This document shows positions 37,053-45,450 of a stretch of 64,000 nucleotides of DNA, piece by piece. This DNA comes from Candidatus Uabimicrobium amorphum (GTDB lineage: Bacteria; Planctomycetota; Uabimicrobiia; Uabimicrobiales; Uabimicrobiaceae), in assembly GCF_009002475.1 (NCBI RefSeq), contig NZ_AP019860.1, forward strand, positions 9,439,001-9,503,000, given 5' to 3'. Every line of letters begins with the position of its first letter. The stretch's first letter is position 1. The notes beneath the pieces are model-generated. The model was given only the letters and a program-made list of their open reading frames with translations. It had not been told where the DNA came from and searched no databases. A program made the translations under genes and the position numbers.

Positions 37053-38086
37053 GATACCAAAATGTTTTTATGGAAGGCTTAGGCTATGAGTTACCACCCG
37101 TGGTGGTGACTTCTTCCGAATTGGAAGCGCAATTACAGCCCATGTATAAGGCGTTGCGCATCCCCCTTGGACAATTGGAAACTTTGACCGGCATCAGTGA
37201 GAGAAGATGGTGGGAAAAGGATTACGCATTGTCCGATGGCGCCGTTGCTGCGGCGCAAAAAGTTCTCGAAACGACGAGTTTCTCTCCCCGAGATATCGAA
37301 GTATTGGTTTATACCGGTGTGTGTCGCGAGAATTTTGAACCAGCAACGGCATGTAAAATTGCCGCACAGCTCGGGCTTGCTGACAATGCTTTTGTGTATG
37401 ACATTAGCAATGCTTGCTTGGGGGTAATGAACGGTATTATCGATGTGGCCAATCGCATTGAGTTGGGACAAATTGAAGCGGGAATGGTCGTTTCTTCGGA
37501 AACAGCGCGCGAAATCAATGAAGTGATGATCGAGCGTATGCTACGCGAAACCAATATCGAAGCGTTTAAATACTCTCTAGCAACGTTAACCGGAGGCTCG
37601 GGATCTATTGCGGTATTGTTAACAAATCGCGCGCGGTCTAGTAATTGCCGACGTTTACTAGGTGGTGTTGCCCAAGCAGCCCCACAACATCATCAATTGT
37701 GTAAGTGGGGAATGGAGTTGGTCGAAGATCATTACGCCCCGGTGATGTTTACCGACTCAGTGGCCGTTTTAAAAAATGGAATAAAACTCGCGGAAAAAAC
37801 GTGGCAAGCGTTTACCAAAGAGTTAAACTGGCAGCCCCAGAGCATCGATAAGGTCATTTGTCATCAAATTGGCTCGGAGCATCAGAGTTCGATATTGAAA
37901 GCATTAGATATTGACGAAGAGAAAGATTTTTGTACCTATCCGTATTTGGGTAACATTGGAACGGTGTCGTTACCCATTACTGCGGCAGTTGCTGAAGAAC
38001 GCGAGTTCTTGCAAAAAGGCGACTTAGTGGGTTTTCTGGGAATAGGAAGTGGACTGAACTGTATGATGTTAGGATGGGAATGGTGA
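37049..38086 (+). CDS. oleA: OleA: acyl-acyl (head-to-head) condensing thiolase
   Basis: 345 residues. OleA joins two fatty acyl chains in a non-decarboxylating Claisen condensation to a 2-alkyl-3-ketoacid. The fold is that of ketoacyl synthase III/thiolase, with the catalytic Cys123 in DISNACLGVMNGI, a His in ICHQIGSEH and an Asn in LGNIGTVSLP. The ISNACLG context and length fit OleA rather than FabH. The ATG overlaps the pfaC stop by 4 bases, so translation is coupled to the synthase subunit. Its natural substrates here are probably the PUFA-synthase products (inference). Confidence 0.9.
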   Translation: MRYQNVFMEGLGYELPPVVVTSSELEAQLQPMYKALRIPLGQLETLTGISERRWWEKDYALSDGAVAAAQKVLETTSFSPRDIEVLVYTGVCRENFEPATACKIAAQLGLADNAFVYDISNACLGVMNGIIDVANRIELGQIEAGMVVSSETAREINEVMIERMLRETNIEAFKYSLATLTGGSGSIAVLLTNRARSSNCRRLLGGVAQAAPQHHQLCKWGMELVEDHYAPVMFTDSVAVLKNGIKLAEKTWQAFTKELNWQPQSIDKVICHQIGSEHQSSILKALDIDEEKDFCTYPYLGNIGTVSLPITAAVAEEREFLQKGDLVGFLGIGSGLNCMMLGWEW

Positions 38087-38952
38087 AAAATCTATATCCG
38101 TTTAAAAATAATTACTTAGAGGTAAATGGTTGTCGCTATCACTATGTGGACGAAGGCCAGGGAGATCCTGTACTGATGTTGCACGGTAACCCTACGTGGT
38201 CGTTTTATTATCGCAATGTGATTCTTGCACTGCGTGACAACTATCGCACCATTGCTCCTGATCATATTGGTTGTGGATTGTCGGATAAACCTCAGGACTA
38301 CAATTACACATTTGATCAACGTGCGCAAGATGTGGCGACGCTCATTGAACATTTACAAATCGAAAAAGACATTACGTTGATTGTGCACGATTGGGGAGGG
38401 ATGATTGGTATGCTGTTTGCAACGCGCTTTCCTGAAAAGATCAAGCGCATTGTGGTTTTAAATACCGCCGCTTTTCACCTACCAAAAAGTAAAATGTTTC
38501 CATGGCCGCTGTGGATTTGCCGCAATACAAGGTTCGGGGCGTTTCTAGTAAGGCATTTCAATGCCTTTGTGCGCATTGCTGCACGGGTGTGTGTAAAGCA
38601 AAAACCTTTGCCCAAAGAGGTGCGCGAAATGTACGTCTCTCCGTACGACTCTTGGGAAAATCGCGTTGCGGTACTGCGTTTCGTTCAGGATATTCCGCTC
38701 GTGAAAAAAGATCCAGGCTACGACTTAATTAGCGAGGTACAAGAGAAACTCAAACTTTTTGCCGATACTCCAATGTTGATATGTTGGGGGAAAAAAGATT
38801 TTGTGTTCGACTATCACTTTTTAGAAGAGTGGATCAAATATTTTCCGCAAGCGCAGGTCCATCGTTTCCCGAAATCTGGGCACTACATATTGGAAGACTC
38901 GGGAGAGGAAATTATTCCCCTCATTCAAAAATTTATTCGTGACGGAGAGTAA
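38074..38952 (+). CDS. oleB: OleB: alpha/beta-hydrolase, beta-lactone decarboxylase
   Basis: 292 residues. OleB converts the cis-beta-lactone made by OleC into a cis-olefin and CO2. It has the haloalkane-dehalogenase-like fold: oxyanion motif LHGNPTWSFYYRN, nucleophile Asp106 in VHDWGGMIG, an acid in WGKKDFVFD and His270 in KSGHYILED. The gene overlaps oleA by 13 bases (start at 38074, alternative ATG at 38080). It is a stand-alone gene, not the OleBC fusion of some actinobacteria. Position between oleA and oleC decides the call over a generic dehalogenase. Confidence 0.88.
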   Translation: MGMVKNLYPFKNNYLEVNGCRYHYVDEGQGDPVLMLHGNPTWSFYYRNVILALRDNYRTIAPDHIGCGLSDKPQDYNYTFDQRAQDVATLIEHLQIEKDITLIVHDWGGMIGMLFATRFPEKIKRIVVLNTAAFHLPKSKMFPWPLWICRNTRFGAFLVRHFNAFVRIAARVCVKQKPLPKEVREMYVSPYDSWENRVAVLRFVQDIPLVKKDPGYDLISEVQEKLKLFADTPMLICWGKKDFVFDYHFLEEWIKYFPQAQVHRFPKSGHYILEDSGEEIIPLIQKFIRDGE

Positions 38953-38953
38953 C

Positions 38954-40579
38954 ATGGCAAACATTGTGGAACATTTGCCAAAAATGGCGAATTTGCAGCC
39001 AGATAGCAAAGCGGTTATTATTGTAACTGGTAAGAATAAGCACACTTCGTATACTTTTCGCGAACTAGACGATGCCTCAAATGAAATTGCAGCAGGTCTA
39101 GAAAAAATAGGAATTACCCGCGGAATGCGCACCGCTCTTATGGTAAAACCCAGCCGTGAATTTTTTTCCCTTACATTTGCGCTATTTAAAGTGGGTGCTG
39201 TGCCGGTGTTAATTGACCCGGGAATTGGCATCAAGAACCTTGCGATATGCTTAAAAGAGGCGCAACCTAAGGCATTTATTGGTATTCCCAAGGCACACAT
39301 TGCGCGTATTTTGTTTGGTTGGGCTAAGGACAGTTTGCAGTTGTATGTCACTGTCGGAAAACGCTTATTCTGGGGTGGGTACACTCTGAGTCAAGTGCAA
39401 GAGGTGGGACGTAAAAATCTACCCTACCAAATACAAGAAACCGCCGCGGAGGATATGGCGGCAATACTATTTACCAGTGGTAGTACCGGTGTTCCCAAGG
39501 GTGCCATTTACCACCACGGTAATTTTTGTGCACAAGTCGACATTTTAAAGCGCGTTTATGACATACGCCCTGGAGAAGTAGATTTGGCGACATTTCCACT
39601 TTTTGCCCTTTTTGGACCAGCGCTGGGGATGGCGGTTGTGTCACCACAAATGGATGCGACGCGTCCCGCTTCTGTAGAACCACGCAACATTATCGATCCT
39701 GTTGTGGAATTTTCCATTACCAATATGTTTGGCTCTCCGGCACTTATCAATACCGTGGCGCGCTATGGAGAAAAACACAATGTAAAACTCCCGTCGTTAA
39801 AGCGCGTTATTTCCGCCGGAGCGCCTGTTCCTGGGCATGTACTGCAACGCTTTTCGAGCATGTTAAACGAGGACACTCAAATCTTTACGCCTTATGGGGC
39901 GACAGAGTCTCTACCGGTGTGTTCCATTGGTAGCAAAGAAGTATTGCGTGAAACACAACAGTTGACCGACGAAGGTGCGGGCGTTTGCGTGGGAAAACCT
40001 GTGGATGAAATAGAAGCGCATATCATCAAAATAAGCGATGAACCGATCGCCACGTGGAGCGAGGATTTGCAAGTGTCGCGCGGAGAAATAGGGGAAATTA
40101 TTGTAAAAGGTCCCCAGGTAACCACCGGATATTTCAATCGCTCTGGCTCCAATGAATTGTCGAAAATAACAACAGACGATGGTTTTTTCCACCGCATGGG
40201 AGACCTCGGATACTTTGATGAAAAAGGACGCATTTGGTTTTGTGGACGCAAAGCTCATCGCGTCGTCATGGAAGAAAAAACGCTATTTACCATTCAGTGT
40301 GAAGCGGTATTTAATACCCATTCCAAGGTATACCGCACCGCACTTGTTGGTGTAGAGCAAAACGGCAAGATGACCGCAGTATTGTGTGTGGAACTGGAAA
40401 AAGGCCAAAGTTCTTCACCGCAATTAACAGAAGAATTGCGTGAACTGGGGCGTAAAAAAGAACATACCAAAGATATCGGAACATTTCTCTATCATCCGTC
40501 TTTTCCGGTGGACATTCGCCACAATTCGAAAATTTTCCGTGAAAAATTAGCGGTGTGGGCCGCAGGGGAGGTAGGATGA
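38954..40579 (+). CDS. oleC: OleC: beta-lactone synthetase (AMP-ligase family)
   Basis: About 541 residues from ATG 38954, 1 base after the oleB stop and behind GGAGAG; a GTG at 38939 lies inside oleB. OleC activates the 2-alkyl-3-hydroxyacid with ATP and closes it to a beta-lactone. The adenylate-forming motifs are present: P-loop FTSGSTGVPKG at about 172-182, YGATES, and HRMGDLGYFDEKGRIWFCGR. The C-terminus ends in a short lid (DIRHNSKIFREKLAVWA) with the conserved Lys. Context with oleA, oleB and oleD is decisive. Confidence 0.9.
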   Translation: MANIVEHLPKMANLQPDSKAVIIVTGKNKHTSYTFRELDDASNEIAAGLEKIGITRGMRTALMVKPSREFFSLTFALFKVGAVPVLIDPGIGIKNLAICLKEAQPKAFIGIPKAHIARILFGWAKDSLQLYVTVGKRLFWGGYTLSQVQEVGRKNLPYQIQETAAEDMAAILFTSGSTGVPKGAIYHHGNFCAQVDILKRVYDIRPGEVDLATFPLFALFGPALGMAVVSPQMDATRPASVEPRNIIDPVVEFSITNMFGSPALINTVARYGEKHNVKLPSLKRVISAGAPVPGHVLQRFSSMLNEDTQIFTPYGATESLPVCSIGSKEVLRETQQLTDEGAGVCVGKPVDEIEAHIIKISDEPIATWSEDLQVSRGEIGEIIVKGPQVTTGYFNRSGSNELSKITTDDGFFHRMGDLGYFDEKGRIWFCGRKAHRVVMEEKTLFTIQCEAVFNTHSKVYRTALVGVEQNGKMTAVLCVELEKGQSSSPQLTEELRELGRKKEHTKDIGTFLYHPSFPVDIRHNSKIFREKLAVWAAGEVG

Positions 40580-41565
40580 AAATACTCGTAACCGGCGGCG
40601 GCGGCTTTCTCGGCCACGCAATTGTAAAACAGCTTGTCGAACGCGGTGACGAAGTGAGTAGCTTCTCACGTAGTAACCATGAAAAGCTACACGAGCTTGG
40701 TGTAGAGCAAATTGCTGGAAACCTGGACGACAGCGAAGCGGTCAACTCTGCTGTCTCAGGATGTGATGTGGTATTCCATGTAGCGGCAAAGCCAGGTGTA
40801 TGGGGAGATTACCTCGAATACTACAACACAAACTTCGTGGGAACACTTAACATCGTAAACGCCTGCCGCGAATTTGGGGTAAAAAAATTGGTGTACACAA
40901 GTACCCCCAGTGTTGTGCATAGCGGAGACAACATTGAAGCGATTGACGAAAGCGCTCCCTACGCCACACATTACCTAACACATTATCCAAAAACAAAGGC
41001 CATGGCAGAGAAGTTGGTTTTAGAAAGTAACTGCGAAGACTTGGCCACCGTTGCCTTACGTCCTCATTTGATTTGGGGACCAGGGGATAATCATCTAGTA
41101 CCACGGATTGTCGCGCGCGGAAAGGCCGGACAATTGCGACGTATTGGCACAGAGGAGTGTCTTGTGGATTCTGTGTACATAGACAATGCCGCAGACGCAC
41201 ATATTCTCGCAGAACAAAAACTCGAATACGATTCACCTGTGGCGGGCAAAGCATACTTCATTTCCAATGGCGAACCGATGTGCGTGTGGGAACTCATAAA
41301 TAAGATTCTCGAAGCGGCGGATGTTCCCCCGGTAACGCGTACCATATCCCCCAAAGTGGCTTATGCCGCGGGGTGGTTAATGGAGATGATCTACGGCGCT
41401 CTACGCATCAAAAGTGAGCCACGCATGACGCGATTTGTCGCCAAGCAACTCTCTACTTCGCACTGGTTTGATATAAGCGCCGCGCGCAACGATTTTGGAT
41501 ACAATCCACGTATTTCTATTGCCGAAGGTTTACAACTTCTCAAACAAGATTTTGCCAAAAATTAG
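40576..41565 (+). CDS. oleD: OleD: NADPH-dependent 2-alkyl-3-ketoacid reductase
   Basis: 329 residues from ATG 40576, which overlaps the oleC stop (ATGA) and has GGGGAGG upstream; the frame is open further 5' but inside oleC. It is an extended short-chain dehydrogenase: Rossmann motif TGGGGFLG at 7-14, catalytic Tyr137-x3-Lys141 (YPKTK), and a 3-beta-HSD-like body (VVFHVAAKPGVWGDYLEYYN). OleD reduces the OleA product before lactonisation. With it the olefin pathway is complete. Confidence 0.9.
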   Translation: MKILVTGGGGFLGHAIVKQLVERGDEVSSFSRSNHEKLHELGVEQIAGNLDDSEAVNSAVSGCDVVFHVAAKPGVWGDYLEYYNTNFVGTLNIVNACREFGVKKLVYTSTPSVVHSGDNIEAIDESAPYATHYLTHYPKTKAMAEKLVLESNCEDLATVALRPHLIWGPGDNHLVPRIVARGKAGQLRRIGTEECLVDSVYIDNAADAHILAEQKLEYDSPVAGKAYFISNGEPMCVWELINKILEAADVPPVTRTISPKVAYAAGWLMEMIYGALRIKSEPRMTRFVAKQLSTSHWFDISAARNDFGYNPRISIAEGLQLLKQDFAKN

Positions 41566-41576
41566 GAACTGATCAC

Positions 41577-43097
41577 ATGAAGATGATAGAGGCTTTGCAC
41601 GACTATAAACGTGCAATTACCGTAGAAACAAAAGACCAAGATTTTACTGTTCACGATGGATTTGCTAACGTTGACAATGGTACGTTTGTACCTGCCATAA
41701 ATCCACAACATCTGGGCGCTCAGAGTTTTCAAACCACACATGATGTTAAATTTCCGTATATTGCCGGAGCGATGGCCAACGGAATTGGTTCTGCGGATAT
41801 GGTGATTGCGATGGCCAAAGAAGGTATGCTGGGCTTTTTTGGTGCCGGTGGGTTATCTCTGCCAAATATAAAGAAAAATATCGCAAAAATACAGGAAGCG
41901 CTGAGTAATGGTGAGAGCTATGGATTTAACCTACTACATAGCCCTTTTGAAACGCAATTAGAGCAGGATACGGTAGATTTGTATATTGCGCATGGAATTA
42001 CCCGTGTGTCGGCGTCGGCGTATCTGAAAATTACACCACATATTGTGTATTATCGTGCGAAAGGCATGATACGTCAGGGAGACGATATTATTCCACAAAA
42101 CCATGTTTTTGCGAAAATTTCACGTAGCGAATTGGCCAAAGCGTTTATGTCGCCTCCGCCGGAGAAGATTCTACAAGACTTGGTGGCTGCGGGAAAACTT
42201 ACACGTGAAGAAGCCGATCTCGCGGCACAACTTCCCTTGGCCGAAGATATTACCGCCGAAGCCGATTCCGGAGGGCACACCGATCAGCGTCCTTTGGTTA
42301 CTTTATTGCCTACGATTTGTGAGATTCGCAATGAGTACATGCGCAAATTTGACTATAAGCGCCCGATACGCGTAGGTGCTGCCGGAGGAATCTCCACACC
42401 GCAGTCGATGATTTCGGCATTCTCTATGGGAGCGGATTACGTGGTGACCGGTAGTGTCAATCAGTGCTGTGTGGAGGCAGATACCTCACAAATGGCCAAA
42501 GAAATGCTGTGCAAGGCCGAATCGCATGACGTGAAAATGGCTCCCGCCGCAGATATGTTTGAAATGGGAGTGAAGTTACAAGTTCTAAAACAAGGTACGA
42601 TGTTTGCCATGCGCGCAGAGAAATTATACTCTGTGTACAAGACATACAACTCCATCGAAGAAATCCCTGACAAAGAACGTATGATTTTGGAAAAAACGAT
42701 TTTTCGCCAACCACTTTCTGAAGTATGGGAAGACACCAAAACGTTTTTCACCAAGCGCGATCCCGTACAAATCGACAAAGCGGCAAAAAATCCGCACCAC
42801 AAGATGGCTCTTGTATTTCGTTCGTACCTAGGACGCTCCAGCATTTGGGCAAAGACCGGTGAGCAAGATCGCAAAATCGATTACCAAATATGGTGTGGGC
42901 AAGCGATGGGGAGTTTCAACGAATGGGTGAAAGGCACTTCACTAGATGCTATTGACAACAGACAGGTGGCGATTGTGGCAAAAAATTTACTGCGCGGAGC
43001 GGTGATTTTGAATCGTATTAATATATTGCGTTCTCAAGGAGTGGAAGTTCCTGTTGACGCATACGCCATTCCTGCGGATGTGGATATTTGTTTGTAG
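41577..43097 (+). CDS. pfaD: PfaD: FMN-dependent enoyl reductase of PUFA synthase
   Basis: 506 residues. PfaD is the trans-acting enoyl reductase of PUFA synthases, a TIM-barrel of the nitronate monooxygenase family. Key features: VKFPYIAGAMANGIGSAD, NLLHSPF, SASAYLKITPHIVYYRAKG, the flavin/substrate motif EADSGGHTD (228-236), and RVGAAGGISTPQS for phosphate binding. The C-terminal extension (WCGQAMGSFNEWVKGTSLD) is typical of PfaD. It is the last gene of the operon, 11 bases after oleD, so the ole genes are enclosed between pfa genes. Confidence 0.95.
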   Translation: MKMIEALHDYKRAITVETKDQDFTVHDGFANVDNGTFVPAINPQHLGAQSFQTTHDVKFPYIAGAMANGIGSADMVIAMAKEGMLGFFGAGGLSLPNIKKNIAKIQEALSNGESYGFNLLHSPFETQLEQDTVDLYIAHGITRVSASAYLKITPHIVYYRAKGMIRQGDDIIPQNHVFAKISRSELAKAFMSPPPEKILQDLVAAGKLTREEADLAAQLPLAEDITAEADSGGHTDQRPLVTLLPTICEIRNEYMRKFDYKRPIRVGAAGGISTPQSMISAFSMGADYVVTGSVNQCCVEADTSQMAKEMLCKAESHDVKMAPAADMFEMGVKLQVLKQGTMFAMRAEKLYSVYKTYNSIEEIPDKERMILEKTIFRQPLSEVWEDTKTFFTKRDPVQIDKAAKNPHHKMALVFRSYLGRSSIWAKTGEQDRKIDYQIWCGQAMGSFNEWVKGTSLDAIDNRQVAIVAKNLLRGAVILNRINILRSQGVEVPVDAYAIPADVDICL

Positions 43098-43122
43098 TTC
43101 ATTCGAAGGAAAATAGTTTTAC

Positions 43123-43160
43123 AAAAGCCATTTATCCTTTTGGATAAATGGCTTTTTATT
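43123..43160 (+). terminator. Intrinsic terminator of the pfa-ole operon
   Basis: A perfect 15-bp stem, AAAAGCCATTTATCC (43123-43137) with GGATAAATGGCTTTT (43142-43156), a TTTT loop, and a T-rich tail, 25 bases after the pfaD stop. It marks the end of a transcript of at least 20.2 kb. Confidence 0.92.
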
Positions 43161-43287
43161 TTCATGTGATTTTCTTTTACGTTGTGCAGCGTATTTTCAT
43201 GGATATTTACATTTGTTTGCGATTAAGTATGGAATGAGTTATATTGATTTACATAACAAATCGTAAATTGTAAAAAAGTGAGTCTTT

Positions 43288-45390
43288 ATGCTGATTAACA
43301 ACAAGTACAAAATTGAACAAGAACTTGGCCGCGGAGGAATGGGGACCGTATACCGAGCTTTTGACATAGATACGAACACTCTCGTTGCGGTGAAGGAAAC
43401 CATTATCCTTCCTTCGGAAGGAGAACAGCGCAAACTAAAGCGTTTGCAAAGGGAGTATCAATTTTTAAAGAATATTCAACATCCAAATATTGTTCGGGCC
43501 ATTGATTTTTTTGAATACCAAAATACTCACTACATTGTGATGGAGTATGTGGATGGTCACTCTTTAGAGTCTGTGGTTCAGGAAAAGCCCTATAGCTTGA
43601 CGGTAGAACAACAGCTCGAAATCGCCATGCAAATTTGCGATGCTATTGCGACACTCAACGAAAAAGGTGTGGTTCATCGCGACCTGAAGCCCGCCAATAT
43701 CATTGTATGCAAATATCGCGGTATACCAAAAGTGCTCGATCTTGGCATTGCAAAGGATGTGCAAAAGTCCATGACGATGCTGACGCGACCTGGATACGTG
43801 ATTGGTACATTCGCCTACATGAGCCCAGAACAGTTCAACGCTGAGGCAAGTAGTAAGAGCGATACTTTTTCTTTGGGTGTTATGTTTTATCAGTTTTTTT
43901 TGTGGCTGCCGAAATCTCCCTATCATGCAACAAATATTAACGAAGCTCTGGAAAAAATAAACAACATGCAGCTACCACCTCTTGCGTTACAGACCAAAAA
44001 CCCTCATGCACTTCACGCTTCCATTTCCGAAATTTTGGATAAGGCTCTACTCCACGATATTGACAAGCGGCTTAGTGTACGCGAAATGCACCGTTGTTTC
44101 GCCGCACTACTAGGTCGAGAAGTCAAAACTAGCGCACCAAAACAAAATCCTAAAACGAATAGAGTAAATCGCAGTAAAGTTACCTCTCGTTCGCGTCGGT
44201 TAGATGTTGCCAAAAAAAGACACACGGGAAAACAGCAAAAGTCATCAAACATAAACTCACTTTTACTTAAGATTCGCAGCCGTTTTCACACGCCACAAAC
44301 CTACATTCGCATCGGATATATCGTCGTTATATTGATTTTGGCGTATTTTGTCAGTGATCATTACGTAAAATCAGAACCAAAGGATTATTTTCGGATGGGG
44401 CAAGCAGCGTTGTCGGCGAAGAAGTATCATAAAGCGATACGTTTTTATTCACTGGCACTACAGCAAGACCCGCAAAATGCGATTGCCTACCTTGGAAAAG
44501 GCAAGGCATACTTTGAATGCCAAGATTATAAAAGCGCACTCTCATACTTTTCCAAATCCATCGCGATAAAAAAAACTAGTGAAGTTTTGTTCCAACGAGG
44601 CAGCACGTATCGAAAAATGGCGCAATATGAAAAAGCAATCGATGATTTTCGCCAAGCGATCAACCTCGACAAACGCAATGTCGGGGCATACTATGCACTA
44701 GGTTTTATATTTGAAGAGAAAAAAAAATATCAAGAAGCGGTCGATATATGCACAAAAGGGATAGAGGTATTCCCGAAAAATTTTCATTTTTGGATAAATC
44801 GTGGTTTTTATCTTTCAAGGCTTGATAAAGATACACAAGCATTAGAGGCCTACTTAAAAGCGATTGCGTTACGAGAAAACGATGTTCTAGGATATCGCAA
44901 CTGCGCCGCTACTTACAATAGCTTAAAGCAGTATAGTAAAGCGCTATCCTATATAACGAAAGCTATCGAGTTAGATAAAGATAGTACTATTTTACGCGAA
45001 ATTAGAATGGAAGCGGCGGAAAAATTAGACAATACCGAAGTATTGTTGGAGGATTACGCCTACCTTTTGCAAGTTGCTCCGACAGTTGATCTTTACAAAA
45101 GAAGAGGTTACCTTTATTTTCGCCTAGAGAAGTATAAATCTTCGATAGAGGACTACTCTAAAGGAATCGCATTGCGACCCTTATCATATTCGTTGTATTT
45201 AGGACGCGCTTTGAGTTACGATGGCGATAAGCAATATAAAAAAGCAATCAAGGATTACCAACAAGTTGTCAAGTTATCTCCCGAAAACTATTTTGTCTAT
45301 GCATACATAAGTCGTTCTTATACAGCGCTGGGTAATAGTTCGAAGGCAAGTTTGTATCAGAGATTGTATGAAAGGAAAAGGAAAAAATAA
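43288..45390 (+). CDS. Ser/Thr protein kinase with TM helix and TPR repeats
   Basis: 700 residues. Kinase domain at about 5-275: LGRGGMGTVYRAFD, VAVKE lysine, HRDLKPAN with catalytic Asp132, a DLG variant of DFG (VLDLGIAKD), GTFAYMSPEQ. A basic linker is followed by one membrane helix at about 338-360 (YIVVILILAYFVSDHYV) and eight or so TPRs to the C-terminus. It has the kinase-TM-TPR layout of the protein at 995 but no N-terminal sensor domain. It is a single-gene unit, bounded by the pfa-ole terminator upstream and its own hairpin downstream. Whether it regulates lipid synthesis is unknown. Confidence 0.92.
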   Translation: MLINNKYKIEQELGRGGMGTVYRAFDIDTNTLVAVKETIILPSEGEQRKLKRLQREYQFLKNIQHPNIVRAIDFFEYQNTHYIVMEYVDGHSLESVVQEKPYSLTVEQQLEIAMQICDAIATLNEKGVVHRDLKPANIIVCKYRGIPKVLDLGIAKDVQKSMTMLTRPGYVIGTFAYMSPEQFNAEASSKSDTFSLGVMFYQFFLWLPKSPYHATNINEALEKINNMQLPPLALQTKNPHALHASISEILDKALLHDIDKRLSVREMHRCFAALLGREVKTSAPKQNPKTNRVNRSKVTSRSRRLDVAKKRHTGKQQKSSNINSLLLKIRSRFHTPQTYIRIGYIVVILILAYFVSDHYVKSEPKDYFRMGQAALSAKKYHKAIRFYSLALQQDPQNAIAYLGKGKAYFECQDYKSALSYFSKSIAIKKTSEVLFQRGSTYRKMAQYEKAIDDFRQAINLDKRNVGAYYALGFIFEEKKKYQEAVDICTKGIEVFPKNFHFWINRGFYLSRLDKDTQALEAYLKAIALRENDVLGYRNCAATYNSLKQYSKALSYITKAIELDKDSTILREIRMEAAEKLDNTEVLLEDYAYLLQVAPTVDLYKRRGYLYFRLEKYKSSIEDYSKGIALRPLSYSLYLGRALSYDGDKQYKKAIKDYQQVVKLSPENYFVYAYISRSYTALGNSSKASLYQRLYERKRKK

Positions 45391-45424
45391 TCATCCCGCG
45401 TGATCACGGAATGATTATTTTTAT
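45389..45424 (+). terminator. Imperfect hairpin with T-run after the kinase gene
   Basis: AATCAT...ATGATT arms (45389-45416) with two mismatches in the stem, followed by ATTTTTATA. It begins at the kinase stop and lies between converging genes. Confidence 0.7.
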
Positions 45425-45450
45425 ACATCTGTATTTGAGAATGACTGCGT

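Noticed and set aside
37049..38086. FabH (primary fatty-acid ketosynthase III)
   Set aside because: The position between pfaC and oleB, the NACLGVMNG active-site context and the full oleBCD set point to OleA.
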